A stretch of DNA of 53,065 nt from Accumulibacter sp. Its GTDB lineage: Bacteria > Pseudomonadota > Gammaproteobacteria > Burkholderiales > Rhodocyclaceae. The stretch spans positions 1-53,065 of the forward strand of contig NZ_JAEUOL010000159.1 in assembly GCF_016789985.1 (NCBI RefSeq), written 5' to 3'. The notes below the pieces were generated by a model. It was not told where the DNA came from. It did not search any database and was given only the letters and a program-made list of their open reading frames with translations. Made by a program: the position numbers and the translations under genes. Below are positions 9,324 to 16,434 of the stretch, one piece after another (the first letter of the stretch is position 1; every line of letters begins with the position of its first letter).

Positions 9324-9696
9324 CCAGGCGCTGTGGCTGGCCCGGCTGTGGCCGGCCTTTTTCTGTCTGCCGGCGGCGGCCGGCGAGACGGTCAAGGTGC
9401 TCGTGCAGAGTTCGCCACTGGCCGGCAGCCAGTATTACGCGGTGACCGAGCTATGGTCGCAGATCCGGCCGGGCGACCGCCTGACCCTGGTCCGCGAAAC
9501 CGACAACCGACACGACCGCAACGCGGTGCGTGTCGAGTGGAACGGCCGGCAGCTCGGCTACGTGCCGCGCGCCGAGAATCGGGCCGTCGCCCGGGCGCTC
9601 GACGACGGGGAAAAACTGCAGGCGCGCGTCGCGCGCCTGCGCGAGGACCGCAATCCCTGGCGCCGCGTCGAGTTCGAGGTCTTCCTGATTCTCTGA
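9304..9696 (+). CDS. Small HIRAN-domain protein with predicted signal peptide
   Basis: 130 residues starting at the ATG at 9304, inside the last codons of yraN (20-bp overlap), so translation is probably coupled. Residues 1-27 look like a Sec signal ([13 protein letters not shown]). Residues about 35-125 form one HIRAN domain: [24 protein letters not shown], the LGYVPR strand and a C-terminal FEVFLIL. HIRAN domains of SWI/SNF and helicase proteins bind DNA ends; a stand-alone exported copy is hard to reconcile with that and its function is unknown. A terminator-like hairpin lies within codons 11-20. The stop overlaps a possible start of the SIS gene. Confidence 0.7.
   Translation: MPSRRLDQALWLARLWPAFFCLPAAAGETVKVLVQSSPLAGSQYYAVTELWSQIRPGDRLTLVRETDNRHDRNAVRVEWNGRQLGYVPRAENRAVARALDDGEKLQARVARLREDRNPWRRVEFEVFLIL
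9335..9362 (+). terminator. Intrinsic-terminator-like hairpin inside the HIRAN gene, 12 bp after the yraN stop
   Basis: Stem GGCTGGCC (9335-9342) pairs with GGCCGGCC (9350-9357): eight base pairs with one G-U, a 7-nt loop, then five T residues at 9358-9362. It lies just beyond the yraN stop (9321-9323) and within the HIRAN signal-peptide codons. A ribosome reading the HIRAN gene would prevent folding, so it could act as a translation-coupled attenuator, or it may be a chance result of GC-rich Leu/Ala codons. Confidence 0.45.
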
Positions 9697-9705
9697 TGTT
9701 AGAAT
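9697..9705 (+). promoter_or_regulatory. Extended -10 promoter element before the SIS gene
   Basis: TGTTAGAAT, a TGn extended -10 with TAGAAT at 9700-9705, directly after the HIRAN stop codon and followed by CCGG. A start near 9712 gives a leader of about 23 nt to the ATG at 9735. The same TGnTAGAATCCGG string occurs before ilvA at 46538. It would let the SIS and BON genes be expressed independently of the hairpin upstream. Confidence 0.5.
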
Positions 9706-9734
9706 CCGGAATTGCCCGACGCGAAGCACGACCG

Positions 9735-10328
9735 ATGGACCTGACCTCCCGTATCGCCCAGCACTTCAAGGACAGCGCGCAAACCAAACTCGACGCCATC
9801 GAACTGCTCGCCGCACCGATTGCCCGGGCAATCGAAGCGATGGTCGGATGCCTGCTCAACAACGGCAAGATCCTCGCCTGCGGCAACGGCGGCTCGGCCG
9901 CCGACGCGCAGCACCTGGCCGCCGAACTGGTCGGCCGCTTCGAGCTGGAGCGCCATGAACTGGCGGCCATCGCCCTGACCACCGACAGCTCGATCCTCTC
10001 GGCGATCGCCAACGACTACGGCTATCAGGCCATCTTCGCCAAACAGGTGCGCGCCCTTGGCCAGCCGGGCGATGTGCTGGTGGCGATCTCGACCTCGGGC
10101 AATTCGCCCAATGTCGTCGCGGCGATCGAGGTGGCGCACGAAAACGACCTGCGCGTCGTCGCACTGACCGGCAAGAGCGGCGGCGCGATCGGCGAAATGC
10201 TGCACGACGGGGACGTCCACATCTGTGTGCCGGCCGAGCGCACGGCGCGCATTCAGGAAACGCATGTGCTCGCCATCCATTGTCTGTGCGACGGCATCGA
10301 TTGCCTGCTCATGGGAGTTGAAGAATGA
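9735..10328 (+). CDS. SIS-domain protein, DiaA/GmhA (phosphoheptose isomerase) family
   Basis: 197 residues, matching DiaA length (196), starting [11 protein letters not shown] at 9735; an earlier ATG at 9696 in frame would add 13 residues and overlaps the HIRAN stop. One SIS domain with the sugar-phosphate loop [12 protein letters not shown], the glutamate of AAELVGR, the STSGNSPNV loop and the [10 protein letters not shown] helix. The Glu and His used for catalysis by GmhA are retained, so sedoheptulose-7-phosphate isomerase activity is possible, while the neighbours (yraN, dolP) and the [13 protein letters not shown] stretch resemble DiaA, the DnaA-binding initiation factor. The sequence alone does not decide. 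Confidence 0.85.
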   Translation: MDLTSRIAQHFKDSAQTKLDAIELLAAPIARAIEAMVGCLLNNGKILACGNGGSAADAQHLAAELVGRFELERHELAAIALTTDSSILSAIANDYGYQAIFAKQVRALGQPGDVLVAISTSGNSPNVVAAIEVAHENDLRVVALTGKSGGAIGEMLHDGDVHICVPAERTARIQETHVLAIHCLCDGIDCLLMGVEE

Positions 10329-10975
10329 AACGATCGCTCGCCACCGGTCTGCTGCTCGGCGCAGCCCTCATGCCCCTGCTGCAGGGCTGCCTGCCGATGG
10401 TTGCCGCCGGCGCCAGTGGTGGCGCCCTGGCGGCTTTCGACCGCCGATCGCTGGGTACGCAGACCGACGATGAAACCATCGAGTGGAAGGCCAGTGCGCG
10501 CGTCAACGAGAAACCGTGGGAGAACGTGCACGCCAATTTCACCAGCTATGGCCGCAAGGTGTTGATCAGCGGAGAAGTGCCCTCCGAGCAGGTGAAGATG
10601 GAGATCGAAACCATCGTCACCGGCGTGCAGCAGGTTCAGGGAATTTACAACGAACTCGGCGTCGGCCCGGTCAGCTCCTTCTCGACGCGCAGCAACGACT
10701 CCTACATCACCACCCGCGTCAAGAGCCACTTCGTCGACTCCGGCAAGTTCAACGCCATCCACGTCAAGGTGGTGACCGAGGCGGGCGTCGTCTACCTGAT
10801 GGGTCTGGTGACCCAGCGCGAGGCCGATGCGGCGATCCAGGTGGCGCGCACCACCAGCGACGTCAGGAAGGTGGTGACGCTGTTCGAGATCATCTCCGAC
10901 GCCAGGGCGCGCGAACTCGATGTCAGCCTGCCCAAGGCCGGCCCGCCGGCGCCACCGGCAACCGGCGGCGGCTGA
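10325..10975 (+). CDS. Outer-membrane lipoprotein with two BON domains, DolP (YraP) family
   Basis: 216 residues; the ATG overlaps the SIS gene stop by 4 bp (ATGA). A lipobox LLQGC puts the lipidated cysteine at position 22; residue 23 is Leu, so outer-membrane sorting is expected. Two BON domains follow (about 45-115 and 120-195), then a Pro/Ala/Gly tail. In E. coli DolP supports outer-membrane integrity and BamA folding at division sites. The position after yraN and the SIS gene is the conserved one. Confidence 0.88.
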   Translation: MKRSLATGLLLGAALMPLLQGCLPMVAAGASGGALAAFDRRSLGTQTDDETIEWKASARVNEKPWENVHANFTSYGRKVLISGEVPSEQVKMEIETIVTGVQQVQGIYNELGVGPVSSFSTRSNDSYITTRVKSHFVDSGKFNAIHVKVVTEAGVVYLMGLVTQREADAAIQVARTTSDVRKVVTLFEIISDARARELDVSLPKAGPPAPPATGGG

Positions 10976-10984
10976 CCCGGCACG

Positions 10985-11000
10985 GCCCGCCAGGACGGGC
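10985..11000. terminator. Small hairpin between convergent dolP-like gene and folB
   Basis: GCCCG and CGGGC form a 5-bp stem around a 6-nt loop in the 29-bp gap between two converging genes. There is no T-run on either strand, so any terminator role is a guess from position. Confidence 0.2.
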
Positions 11001-11004
11001 GTGA

Positions 11005-11361
11005 TCAGGCCGCGGCGCCGCGCTCGATCACCACGCCCACCCGTTGCACGCCGCGCATCATGCCGAGCTTGGCAATCGAGACCCGCACCCAGGTCGCGCC
11101 GAAATCCTCGAGCAGCAGGGTGGCCACGTACTCGGCCAGCCTTTCCAGCAGATTGAAATGGCGGATGGCGAGTTCGCTGCGCAAGCGGTCCACCACCTGC
11201 GCGTAGTCGATCGTGTCACCGATGTCGTCGCTGGCCCCCGCGCTGGCGGTGGAAGTGCCGATCTGCAACGAAATCTCGACGGTTTGCGGCAGGGCTTTCT
11301 CGCGCGGGTAGATGCCGATCAGCGTCGAGGCACGAAGGTCGTTGATGAAGATGAGGTCCAT
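11005..11361 (-). CDS. folB: Dihydroneopterin aldolase
   Basis: 118 residues, typical length. It splits 7,8-dihydroneopterin into 6-hydroxymethyl-dihydropterin and glycolaldehyde in folate synthesis. Family marks are the N-terminal DLIFINDLRASTLIGIYPRE, the DTIDYAQV segment, the LLERLAEYVA helix and the terminal GVVIER strand. It is divergent from plsY, a pairing common in proteobacteria. Its -10 is probably the TAGAAT at 11434-11439. Confidence 0.93.
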   Translation of the reverse strand: MDLIFINDLRASTLIGIYPREKALPQTVEISLQIGTSTASAGASDDIGDTIDYAQVVDRLRSELAIRHFNLLERLAEYVATLLLEDFGATWVRVSIAKLGMMRGVQRVGVVIERGAAA

Positions 11362-11433
11362 GCGGCAAGTGCGTCAGATGGCTGTAGTATCATTGGTCGG
11401 GCACGCCGCCCGCGACGCGACGACAGAGCGCGC

Positions 11434-11439
11434 ATTCTA
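11434..11439 (-). promoter_or_regulatory. -10 element (TAGAAT) for folB
   Basis: On the minus strand the sequence reads GTTAGAATGCGC. Transcription from near 11427 would give a 66-nt leader to folB. The string recurs before other genes in this window. No clear -35 is seen. Confidence 0.4.
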
Positions 11440-11474
11440 ACCCAGCCCCCTCCGACCCACCGATCCTTCAACCG

Positions 11475-12101
11475 ATGCCTTCGTCCCTGATCACGCTGCT
11501 TGCCGTCACCGCCGCCTATCTGCTCGGCTCCGTTTCCTTTGCCCTGGTCGCCAGCCGGCTCTTCGGTCTCGCCGACCCGCGCAGTTACGGCTCGAAAAAC
11601 CCCGGCGCCACCAATGTGCTGCGCAGCGGCCACAAGGGCGCGGCCCTGTTTACCCTGATCGGCGACGCAGCCAAGGGCTGGCTGGCGGTTTTCCTTGCCG
11701 CGCACTATGCGCCGCTGTACGGGCTCGCCGGCTACACCGTCGGACTGGTCGCCCTGGCCGTCTTTTTCGGCCACCTCTACCCGATCTTCCTCAAGTTCAA
11801 GGGAGGCAAGGGCGTCGCCACCGCGGCCGGCGTGCTGCTGGCGATCAACCCCTGGCTCGGCCTGGCGACGCTTGCCACCTGGTTGCTCGTCGCCTTCAGC
11901 TTGCGCTACTCGTCGCTGGCGGCGCTGGTGGCCGCCGCCTCGGCGCCGCTCTACGCCGTCCTGATGTGGGGCAACGACCGCATCGTGCCGGTGATCGGCA
12001 TCATCGCCATGGCGCTGATCGGCAAGCACTGGCAGAACCTGCAACGGCTGATGGCCGGCAGCGAACCGAGAATCGGTGACAAGCGTCAAGCGCGCCAATA
12101 A
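11475..12101 (+). CDS. plsY: Acyl-phosphate:glycerol-3-phosphate acyltransferase
   Basis: 208 residues. A five-helix inner-membrane enzyme that transfers an acyl group from acyl-phosphate to glycerol-3-phosphate, the first step of phospholipid synthesis. The PlsY motifs are visible: LLGSVSFALVASR, the NPGATNVLR loop, GHLYPIFLKFKGGKGVAT (phosphate-binding, conserved active-site segment), and a terminal GKHWQNLQRL. PlsX and the acyl-phosphate source are outside the window. A possible -10 TAGTAT is at 11385-11390, giving a leader of about 80 nt. The 92-bp gap to hsdM is the left flank of the RM locus. Confidence 0.95.
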   Translation: MPSSLITLLAVTAAYLLGSVSFALVASRLFGLADPRSYGSKNPGATNVLRSGHKGAALFTLIGDAAKGWLAVFLAAHYAPLYGLAGYTVGLVALAVFFGHLYPIFLKFKGGKGVATAAGVLLAINPWLGLATLATWLLVAFSLRYSSLAALVAAASAPLYAVLMWGNDRIVPVIGIIAMALIGKHWQNLQRLMAGSEPRIGDKRQARQ

Positions 12102-12193
12102 CCCAGGAAAAATGCTGACGCCTTTTCGGCGGGCGCGCTCGGGCACCGAGCAGCAAAAGCGGAGCGCAAGGGTTTTCCCGTAACAGGCGTCTG

Positions 12194-14329
12194 ATGAACC
12201 GAGAACAACTAAAAAAACTCGAACGCGATCTCTGGTCCGCCGCCGACAAGCTGCGCGCCAACAGCGACCTCAAGGCCAGCGAATACGGCACGCCGGTGCT
12301 GGGGCTGATCTTCCTCAAGTTCGCCGACAACAAGTACCGGCAGTTTGAGGACGCCATCCTCGCCGAGTATCAAAAGCACAAGGGTCGGCGTACGGAGCGC
12401 AGCCTGCAGGACATCGCCATCGAGAAATGCGGCTTCGCCCTCGGCCCGCAAGCCCGCTACGACCACCTGCTCGACCTGCCCGAGCGGGAAGACATCCCGA
12501 AAGCCATCCGCGCCGCGATGGCCAGCATCGAGGCCAGCAAGCCCGAGCTGCTGGGCGTGCTGCCGCAGCAGGAATACGACCGCTTCAGCCGCAACCCGCA
12601 GAACCGCGGCATCCCCAAGGCGCTGCTCAAACTGTTCTCCGACATCCCGCTCGACGCCGCCGGCGACGTCTTCGGCCAGATCTACGAATACTTCCTGGGC
12701 AACTTCGCGATGAGCGAAGGCCAGGGCGGCGGCGAGTTCTTCACGCCGCGCTCGGTGGTGCGGCTGATGGTGGAGATCATCGAGCCGCACGGCGGCAAGG
12801 TCTTCGACCCCGCCTGCGGATCGGGCGGCATGTTCGTGCAGTCGGCGCAGTTCATCGAGCAGCATCGCAAGGACGCCGCGCAGGACCTCGACGTTTACGT
12901 CTACGGCACCGAGAAGACGCTGGAGACCGTCAAGCTGGCCAGGATGAACCTGGCCGTGAACGGATTGCGCGGCGAGGTGAAGCAGGCCAACACCTACTCC
13001 GAAGACCCGTTCGGCGCCTTCGCCAACTTCGACTACGTGCTCGCCAACCCGCCGTTCAACGTGGACGACGTGCCGCTCGACCAGGTGGAGAACGACAAGC
13101 GCTTCAACACCTACGGCGTGCCGCGCAACAAGACCAGGGCCAGCAGTGGCAGGGGCAGCGCGAAGGCTGAGCAGAAGGCGCAGGAGACGGTGCCCAACGC
13201 CAACTACCTGTGGATCAACCTGTTCGCCACCTCACTGAAGCCTGGCGGCCGTGCTGCTCTGGTGATGGCCAACTCGGCCAGCGACGCGCGACATTCCGAA
13301 GCCGACATCCGCCGCACGCTGATCCAGAACAACCTGATCTACGGCATGCTCACGCTGCCGTCCAACCTGTTCTACACCGTCACGCTGCCGGCCACGCTGT
13401 GGTTCTTCGACAAGGGCAAGGCCGCTGAGTCCAAAGATTCGCGAGTGCTCTTCATCGACGCGCGCAACGTGTTCACGCAGATCGACCGCGCGCACCGCGA
13501 GCTGAGCGACGCGCAGATCCAGAACCTGGCGATCATCCCGCGCCTGCACAAGGGCCGGCGCGGCGAGTTCGTGGCGCTGGTGGATGGCTATTTCCGCAGC
13601 GGCTTGCAGAAGCTGCAGGCCGGCCATGCCACGCTGCCGGCGCTGGCCGAGCGGCTGCGCGCCGTGCTGGGCGACGACGCGGCCGAAGCGCCCGAAGCCA
13701 CTGCGGCCGGGCTGGCGGCGGTGGACCACCTGCTGGCGCAGTGGGTGCAGCTCGAACAGCTGGCCCACACGCAGCAGGCGTACTTCGCGGCGCATGGCGA
13801 CGGTGAAGACGTGGAGCCCCGCAACCAGGCGCAGCACGCGTTGCGCGCGACCTACACCCCGTTCTTCACCGCGCTGCACGCCAGCCTGAAAGCGCTGGAC
13901 AAGGCCGTCCGCGACGGCGACAAGCGCAGGGCCGAGGCGACCAAGGCGGCCGGCCGGCGGGGTGGCAGCAACCGGCAGAGCAAGGCCGTGAAGGACGCGC
14001 TGCAGGCGCTGCACGACGAGGTGAAGATGGCCGAGAGCGATTTCGGCCACATCGAGTGGCTGCAGCAGCGCTTTCCGAAGGCAGCCTACGAGGACGTGAC
14101 CGGGCTGTGCAAGCTGGCGACGCAATCGGAGATCGAGGAGCAGGATTGGTCGTTGAATCCAGGGCGGTACGTGGGTGTGGTGATCGAGGAAGATGGGAAA
14201 ACTGAAGACGAGTTCCTCGAACAACTGGCTGAGGCGGCCGAGGAACTCAAGGAGCTCGAAGACAACGCCGCTGAGCTGTCAGCCGTGGTCGCGAGTAATG
14301 TTGCTGCGCTGCTCGGAGAGGCGGCGTGA
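12194..14329 (+). CDS. hsdM: Type I restriction-modification DNA methyltransferase subunit
   Basis: 711 residues. It methylates adenine at the N6 position in the sequence chosen by HsdS, in an M2S complex that also joins HsdR. HsdM N-terminal helical domain about 1-150, SAM motif FDPACGSGGMF at about 204-214, catalytic NPPF at 285-288. The protein is about 200 residues longer than many HsdM proteins: beyond residue 420 lies a charged helical extension with coiled-coil-like stretches (LEQLAEAAEELKELEDNAAE near the end). An AGG lies 8 bases before the ATG. Its last bases overlap the GTG of hsdS (GTGA). Confidence 0.95.
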   Translation: MNREQLKKLERDLWSAADKLRANSDLKASEYGTPVLGLIFLKFADNKYRQFEDAILAEYQKHKGRRTERSLQDIAIEKCGFALGPQARYDHLLDLPEREDIPKAIRAAMASIEASKPELLGVLPQQEYDRFSRNPQNRGIPKALLKLFSDIPLDAAGDVFGQIYEYFLGNFAMSEGQGGGEFFTPRSVVRLMVEIIEPHGGKVFDPACGSGGMFVQSAQFIEQHRKDAAQDLDVYVYGTEKTLETVKLARMNLAVNGLRGEVKQANTYSEDPFGAFANFDYVLANPPFNVDDVPLDQVENDKRFNTYGVPRNKTRASSGRGSAKAEQKAQETVPNANYLWINLFATSLKPGGRAALVMANSASDARHSEADIRRTLIQNNLIYGMLTLPSNLFYTVTLPATLWFFDKGKAAESKDSRVLFIDARNVFTQIDRAHRELSDAQIQNLAIIPRLHKGRRGEFVALVDGYFRSGLQKLQAGHATLPALAERLRAVLGDDAAEAPEATAAGLAAVDHLLAQWVQLEQLAHTQQAYFAAHGDGEDVEPRNQAQHALRATYTPFFTALHASLKALDKAVRDGDKRRAEATKAAGRRGGSNRQSKAVKDALQALHDEVKMAESDFGHIEWLQQRFPKAAYEDVTGLCKLATQSEIEEQDWSLNPGRYVGVVIEEDGKTEDEFLEQLAEAAEELKELEDNAAELSAVVASNVAALLGEAA

Positions 14330-15591
14330 CTTGGACCCAGTCCCGGCTTGGTGATTTGCTCACGGTCGAGCATGGTTTTGCTTTCAAGGGCGAATACTTT
14401 AGCGATGCGGGTGAACTGGTGGTCTTGACGCCGGGGAACTTTCATGAGCGTGGCGGCTTCCGTCCCCGTCCCGAAAAGGATCGTTTCTACTTGGCCGCGT
14501 TTCCAGAGCGCTATTTGCTCAAGCAGGGCGATTTGATAGTTGCAATGACCGAACAAGGGGAAGGACTGCTGGGAAGCTCTGCGTTGATTCCAGAGGGCGG
14601 TCGCTATCTTCATAACCAGCGTCTCGGATTGATCAGGGAGAAGCCCAGCAAGGCAGACCGACGGTTTCTGTACTACCTGTTCAACGCACCGACGGTCCGA
14701 GAGCAGATACGGAACAGCTCTTCTGGAGCGAAGGTGCGACACACATCTCCCGAGCGCATCTGCTCAGTCTTGGTGCGCGCACCAGACCCGGGCAGTCAGC
14801 GCAAGATCGCTGCAATCCTCTCCGCCTACGACGACCTGATTGCCAACAACCAGCGGCGCATCGCGCTGCTGGAGGGCATGGCCGAGGAGATCTACCGCGA
14901 GTGGTTCGTGCGGATGCGGTTTCCCGGGCACGCCAGGGCTCGCTTCAAGTCCGGTTTACCGGACGGTTGGACGCAATGCCGACTCTCCGCGGTCGCTGAG
15001 GTCAATGCTCGTTCTATGAAGAATGGATCGGGGCCGGAGTTGATTCGCTACGTCGACATCAGCGCCGTTGGCACAAACGAGATGAATTGGCCCGACGAGA
15101 TCCCCTTTTCGCAGGCACCGGGGCGTGCCCGCCGCATCGTTCGAAGCGGGGACATTCTCTGGTCATCTGTTAGGCCGGGAAACAAGGCCTATTGCATCGT
15201 TGTCTCGGCCGCAGCCAATCTCGTCGCATCAACAGGATTTGCCGTCATCTCGCCCAAGCCAGGGCAACCGTACTCCTACCTTCACCAGGCGACGACCACG
15301 CAGAACTTCGTCGACCAGATGGTGGCCATCGCCAAGGGTTCAGCCTATCCCGCGACGTCGTTCGACGATTTCAGGCGAGCGCTCATCATTTGGCCCGATG
15401 CGTCACTGTTGAGCGAGTTTGATGCGCTGTGCAAGCCCATGTATGAGCAAGTGGACGGTCTCCGAGCGGCGAACAGGCAACTCGCGACTCTGCGCGACGC
15501 CCTCCTCCCCCGCCTCATCTCCGGCAAACTCAAGGTCGATCACCTCGCCATCCGCCTGCCCCCGTCCATGCAGGAAAGCGTCACCACCTGA
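14326..15591 (+). CDS. hsdS: Type I restriction-modification specificity subunit
   Basis: 421 residues beginning with GTG at 14326 in a GTGA overlap with hsdM, so translation is coupled. Two target-recognition domains (about 1-160 and 205-375) are separated and followed by conserved spacer helices: ILSAYDDLIANNQRRIALLE around residue 165-185 and LRAANRQLATLRDALLPRLI at the end. The first recognition domain is visibly less GC-rich than the flanking genes, as expected for exchangeable recognition modules. The DNA target cannot be read from the sequence. Confidence 0.95.
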   Translation: MTWTQSRLGDLLTVEHGFAFKGEYFSDAGELVVLTPGNFHERGGFRPRPEKDRFYLAAFPERYLLKQGDLIVAMTEQGEGLLGSSALIPEGGRYLHNQRLGLIREKPSKADRRFLYYLFNAPTVREQIRNSSSGAKVRHTSPERICSVLVRAPDPGSQRKIAAILSAYDDLIANNQRRIALLEGMAEEIYREWFVRMRFPGHARARFKSGLPDGWTQCRLSAVAEVNARSMKNGSGPELIRYVDISAVGTNEMNWPDEIPFSQAPGRARRIVRSGDILWSSVRPGNKAYCIVVSAAANLVASTGFAVISPKPGQPYSYLHQATTTQNFVDQMVAIAKGSAYPATSFDDFRRALIIWPDASLLSEFDALCKPMYEQVDGLRAANRQLATLRDALLPRLISGKLKVDHLAIRLPPSMQESVTT

Positions 15592-15613
15592 CGCAAGGCC
15601 GCCGCCCTACCTG

Positions 15614-15642
15614 TTGCGTTTATTGCGTTTATTGCGTATGGT
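15614..15642 (+). promoter_or_regulatory. Three 9-bp tandem repeats overlapping a promoter before the toxin-antitoxin genes
   Basis: TTGCGTTTA is repeated at 15614-15622 and 15623-15631 and followed by TTGCGTATG at 15632-15640, an AT-rich island in GC-rich DNA. TTGCGT (15614) and TATGGT (15637-15642) are 17 bp apart and could be -35 and -10. The repeats fit an operator for the HTH antitoxin encoded 65 bp downstream, as autoregulation is usual in such modules. Confidence 0.5.
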
Positions 15643-15705
15643 TCGAGCCTACCGCCCCGCCAACAACGGCAGCCCACCCGCGCCGTGATGCCCGGAGAAC
15701 CCGCC

Positions 15706-16179
15706 ATGCCCCGCCCCGCCGAAACCGCTGATAACGCGATGGACACCGTGCTCGACGAGCACGACGCCGCGCTGGCGCAGGCCGCGCAGCGCTGCCTGAT
15801 GGCGGCGCTGGACCATTCACGCGCGGCCACGGTTCGCCTGGTGGCCGACGGCCAAGACATGCCTTCTGTCGAGCTGCCGCCCAAGGCGCTGCGCCTGGTG
15901 GCCGACATGCTGGGCATGATGGCGCAGCGCCAGCCGGTAGTGCTGCTGCCGCAGAAGATGGAGCTGTCCACACAGGACGCGGCGGCCTTCCTCAACGTGT
16001 CGCGGCCCTTCGTGGTCAAGCAGATCGACGAAGGGCGGCTGCCCTGCCGCAAGGTAGGCCGGCACCGGCGCATCCTGTTCGACGACCTGCTGGCCTACCA
16101 GCAGGCGCTGCACGAGCAAACCGAGGCCGCGTTGCAGGCGCTGGCCGACCAGGCCCAGGCGCTCGGACTGGACCGCTAG
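15706..16179 (+). CDS. Excisionase/MerR-type HTH antitoxin of a PIN-domain toxin system
   Basis: 157 residues from the ATG at 15706 with GGAG 8 bases upstream; in-frame GTG 15685 and ATG 15688 lack this spacing. Residues about 88-133 form an excisionase-type winged helix (MELSTQDAAAFLNVSRPFVV, then GRLPCRKVGRHRRI). Proteins of this form are encoded directly before PIN-domain ribonucleases and act as their antitoxin and repressor. The gene looks intact although its toxin partner is not. It sits between hsdS and hsdR, in the same direction. Confidence 0.75.
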   Translation: MPRPAETADNAMDTVLDEHDAALAQAAQRCLMAALDHSRAATVRLVADGQDMPSVELPPKALRLVADMLGMMAQRQPVVLLPQKMELSTQDAAAFLNVSRPFVVKQIDEGRLPCRKVGRHRRILFDDLLAYQQALHEQTEAALQALADQAQALGLDR

Positions 16180-16191
16180 GCGTTTGCGCAG

Positions 16192-16434
16192 ATGGCCGGC
16201 TCGGCCCGCTACACGGCCATCCTCGACGCCAACGTGCTCTATCCGGCGACGCTGCGCGACCTGCTGCTGAGCCTGGCTCGCGACGGGCTGTACCACGCGC
16301 GCTGGACAGAGCGCATCGAGGCGAGCCTGACCGGGCTGCCCGATGCCGAGGCGCTGGATCTGGCCGGGGCAATAGAGAAGCTGCAGATGCCACTGGTGGC
16401 GGCGCGCCTGCGCGAAGTGGCCGAGTTGATCTGA
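16192..16434 (+). pseudogene. PIN-domain toxin with large in-frame internal deletion
   Basis: 80 codons, whereas related PIN toxins paired with excisionase-type antitoxins have about 180. Residues 1-41 are the normal PIN N-terminus (TAILDANVLYPATLRDLL, with acidic D12 and N14, then LYHARWTERI). Residues 42-80 resemble the extreme C-terminus of such toxins (a final LVAARLREVAELI). The middle, which should carry the other catalytic acidic residues and the DPDDRHV-type motif, is missing, so nuclease activity is very unlikely. The frame is kept and the stop overlaps the hsdR ATG (TGATG), so the fragment may survive as a translation-coupling leader for hsdR. Confidence 0.7.

Noticed and set aside
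15641..15660. GGTTCGAGCC resembling a tRNA T-arm near the toxin-antitoxin promoter
   Set aside because: No matching acceptor, D or anticodon stems could be laid out around it.
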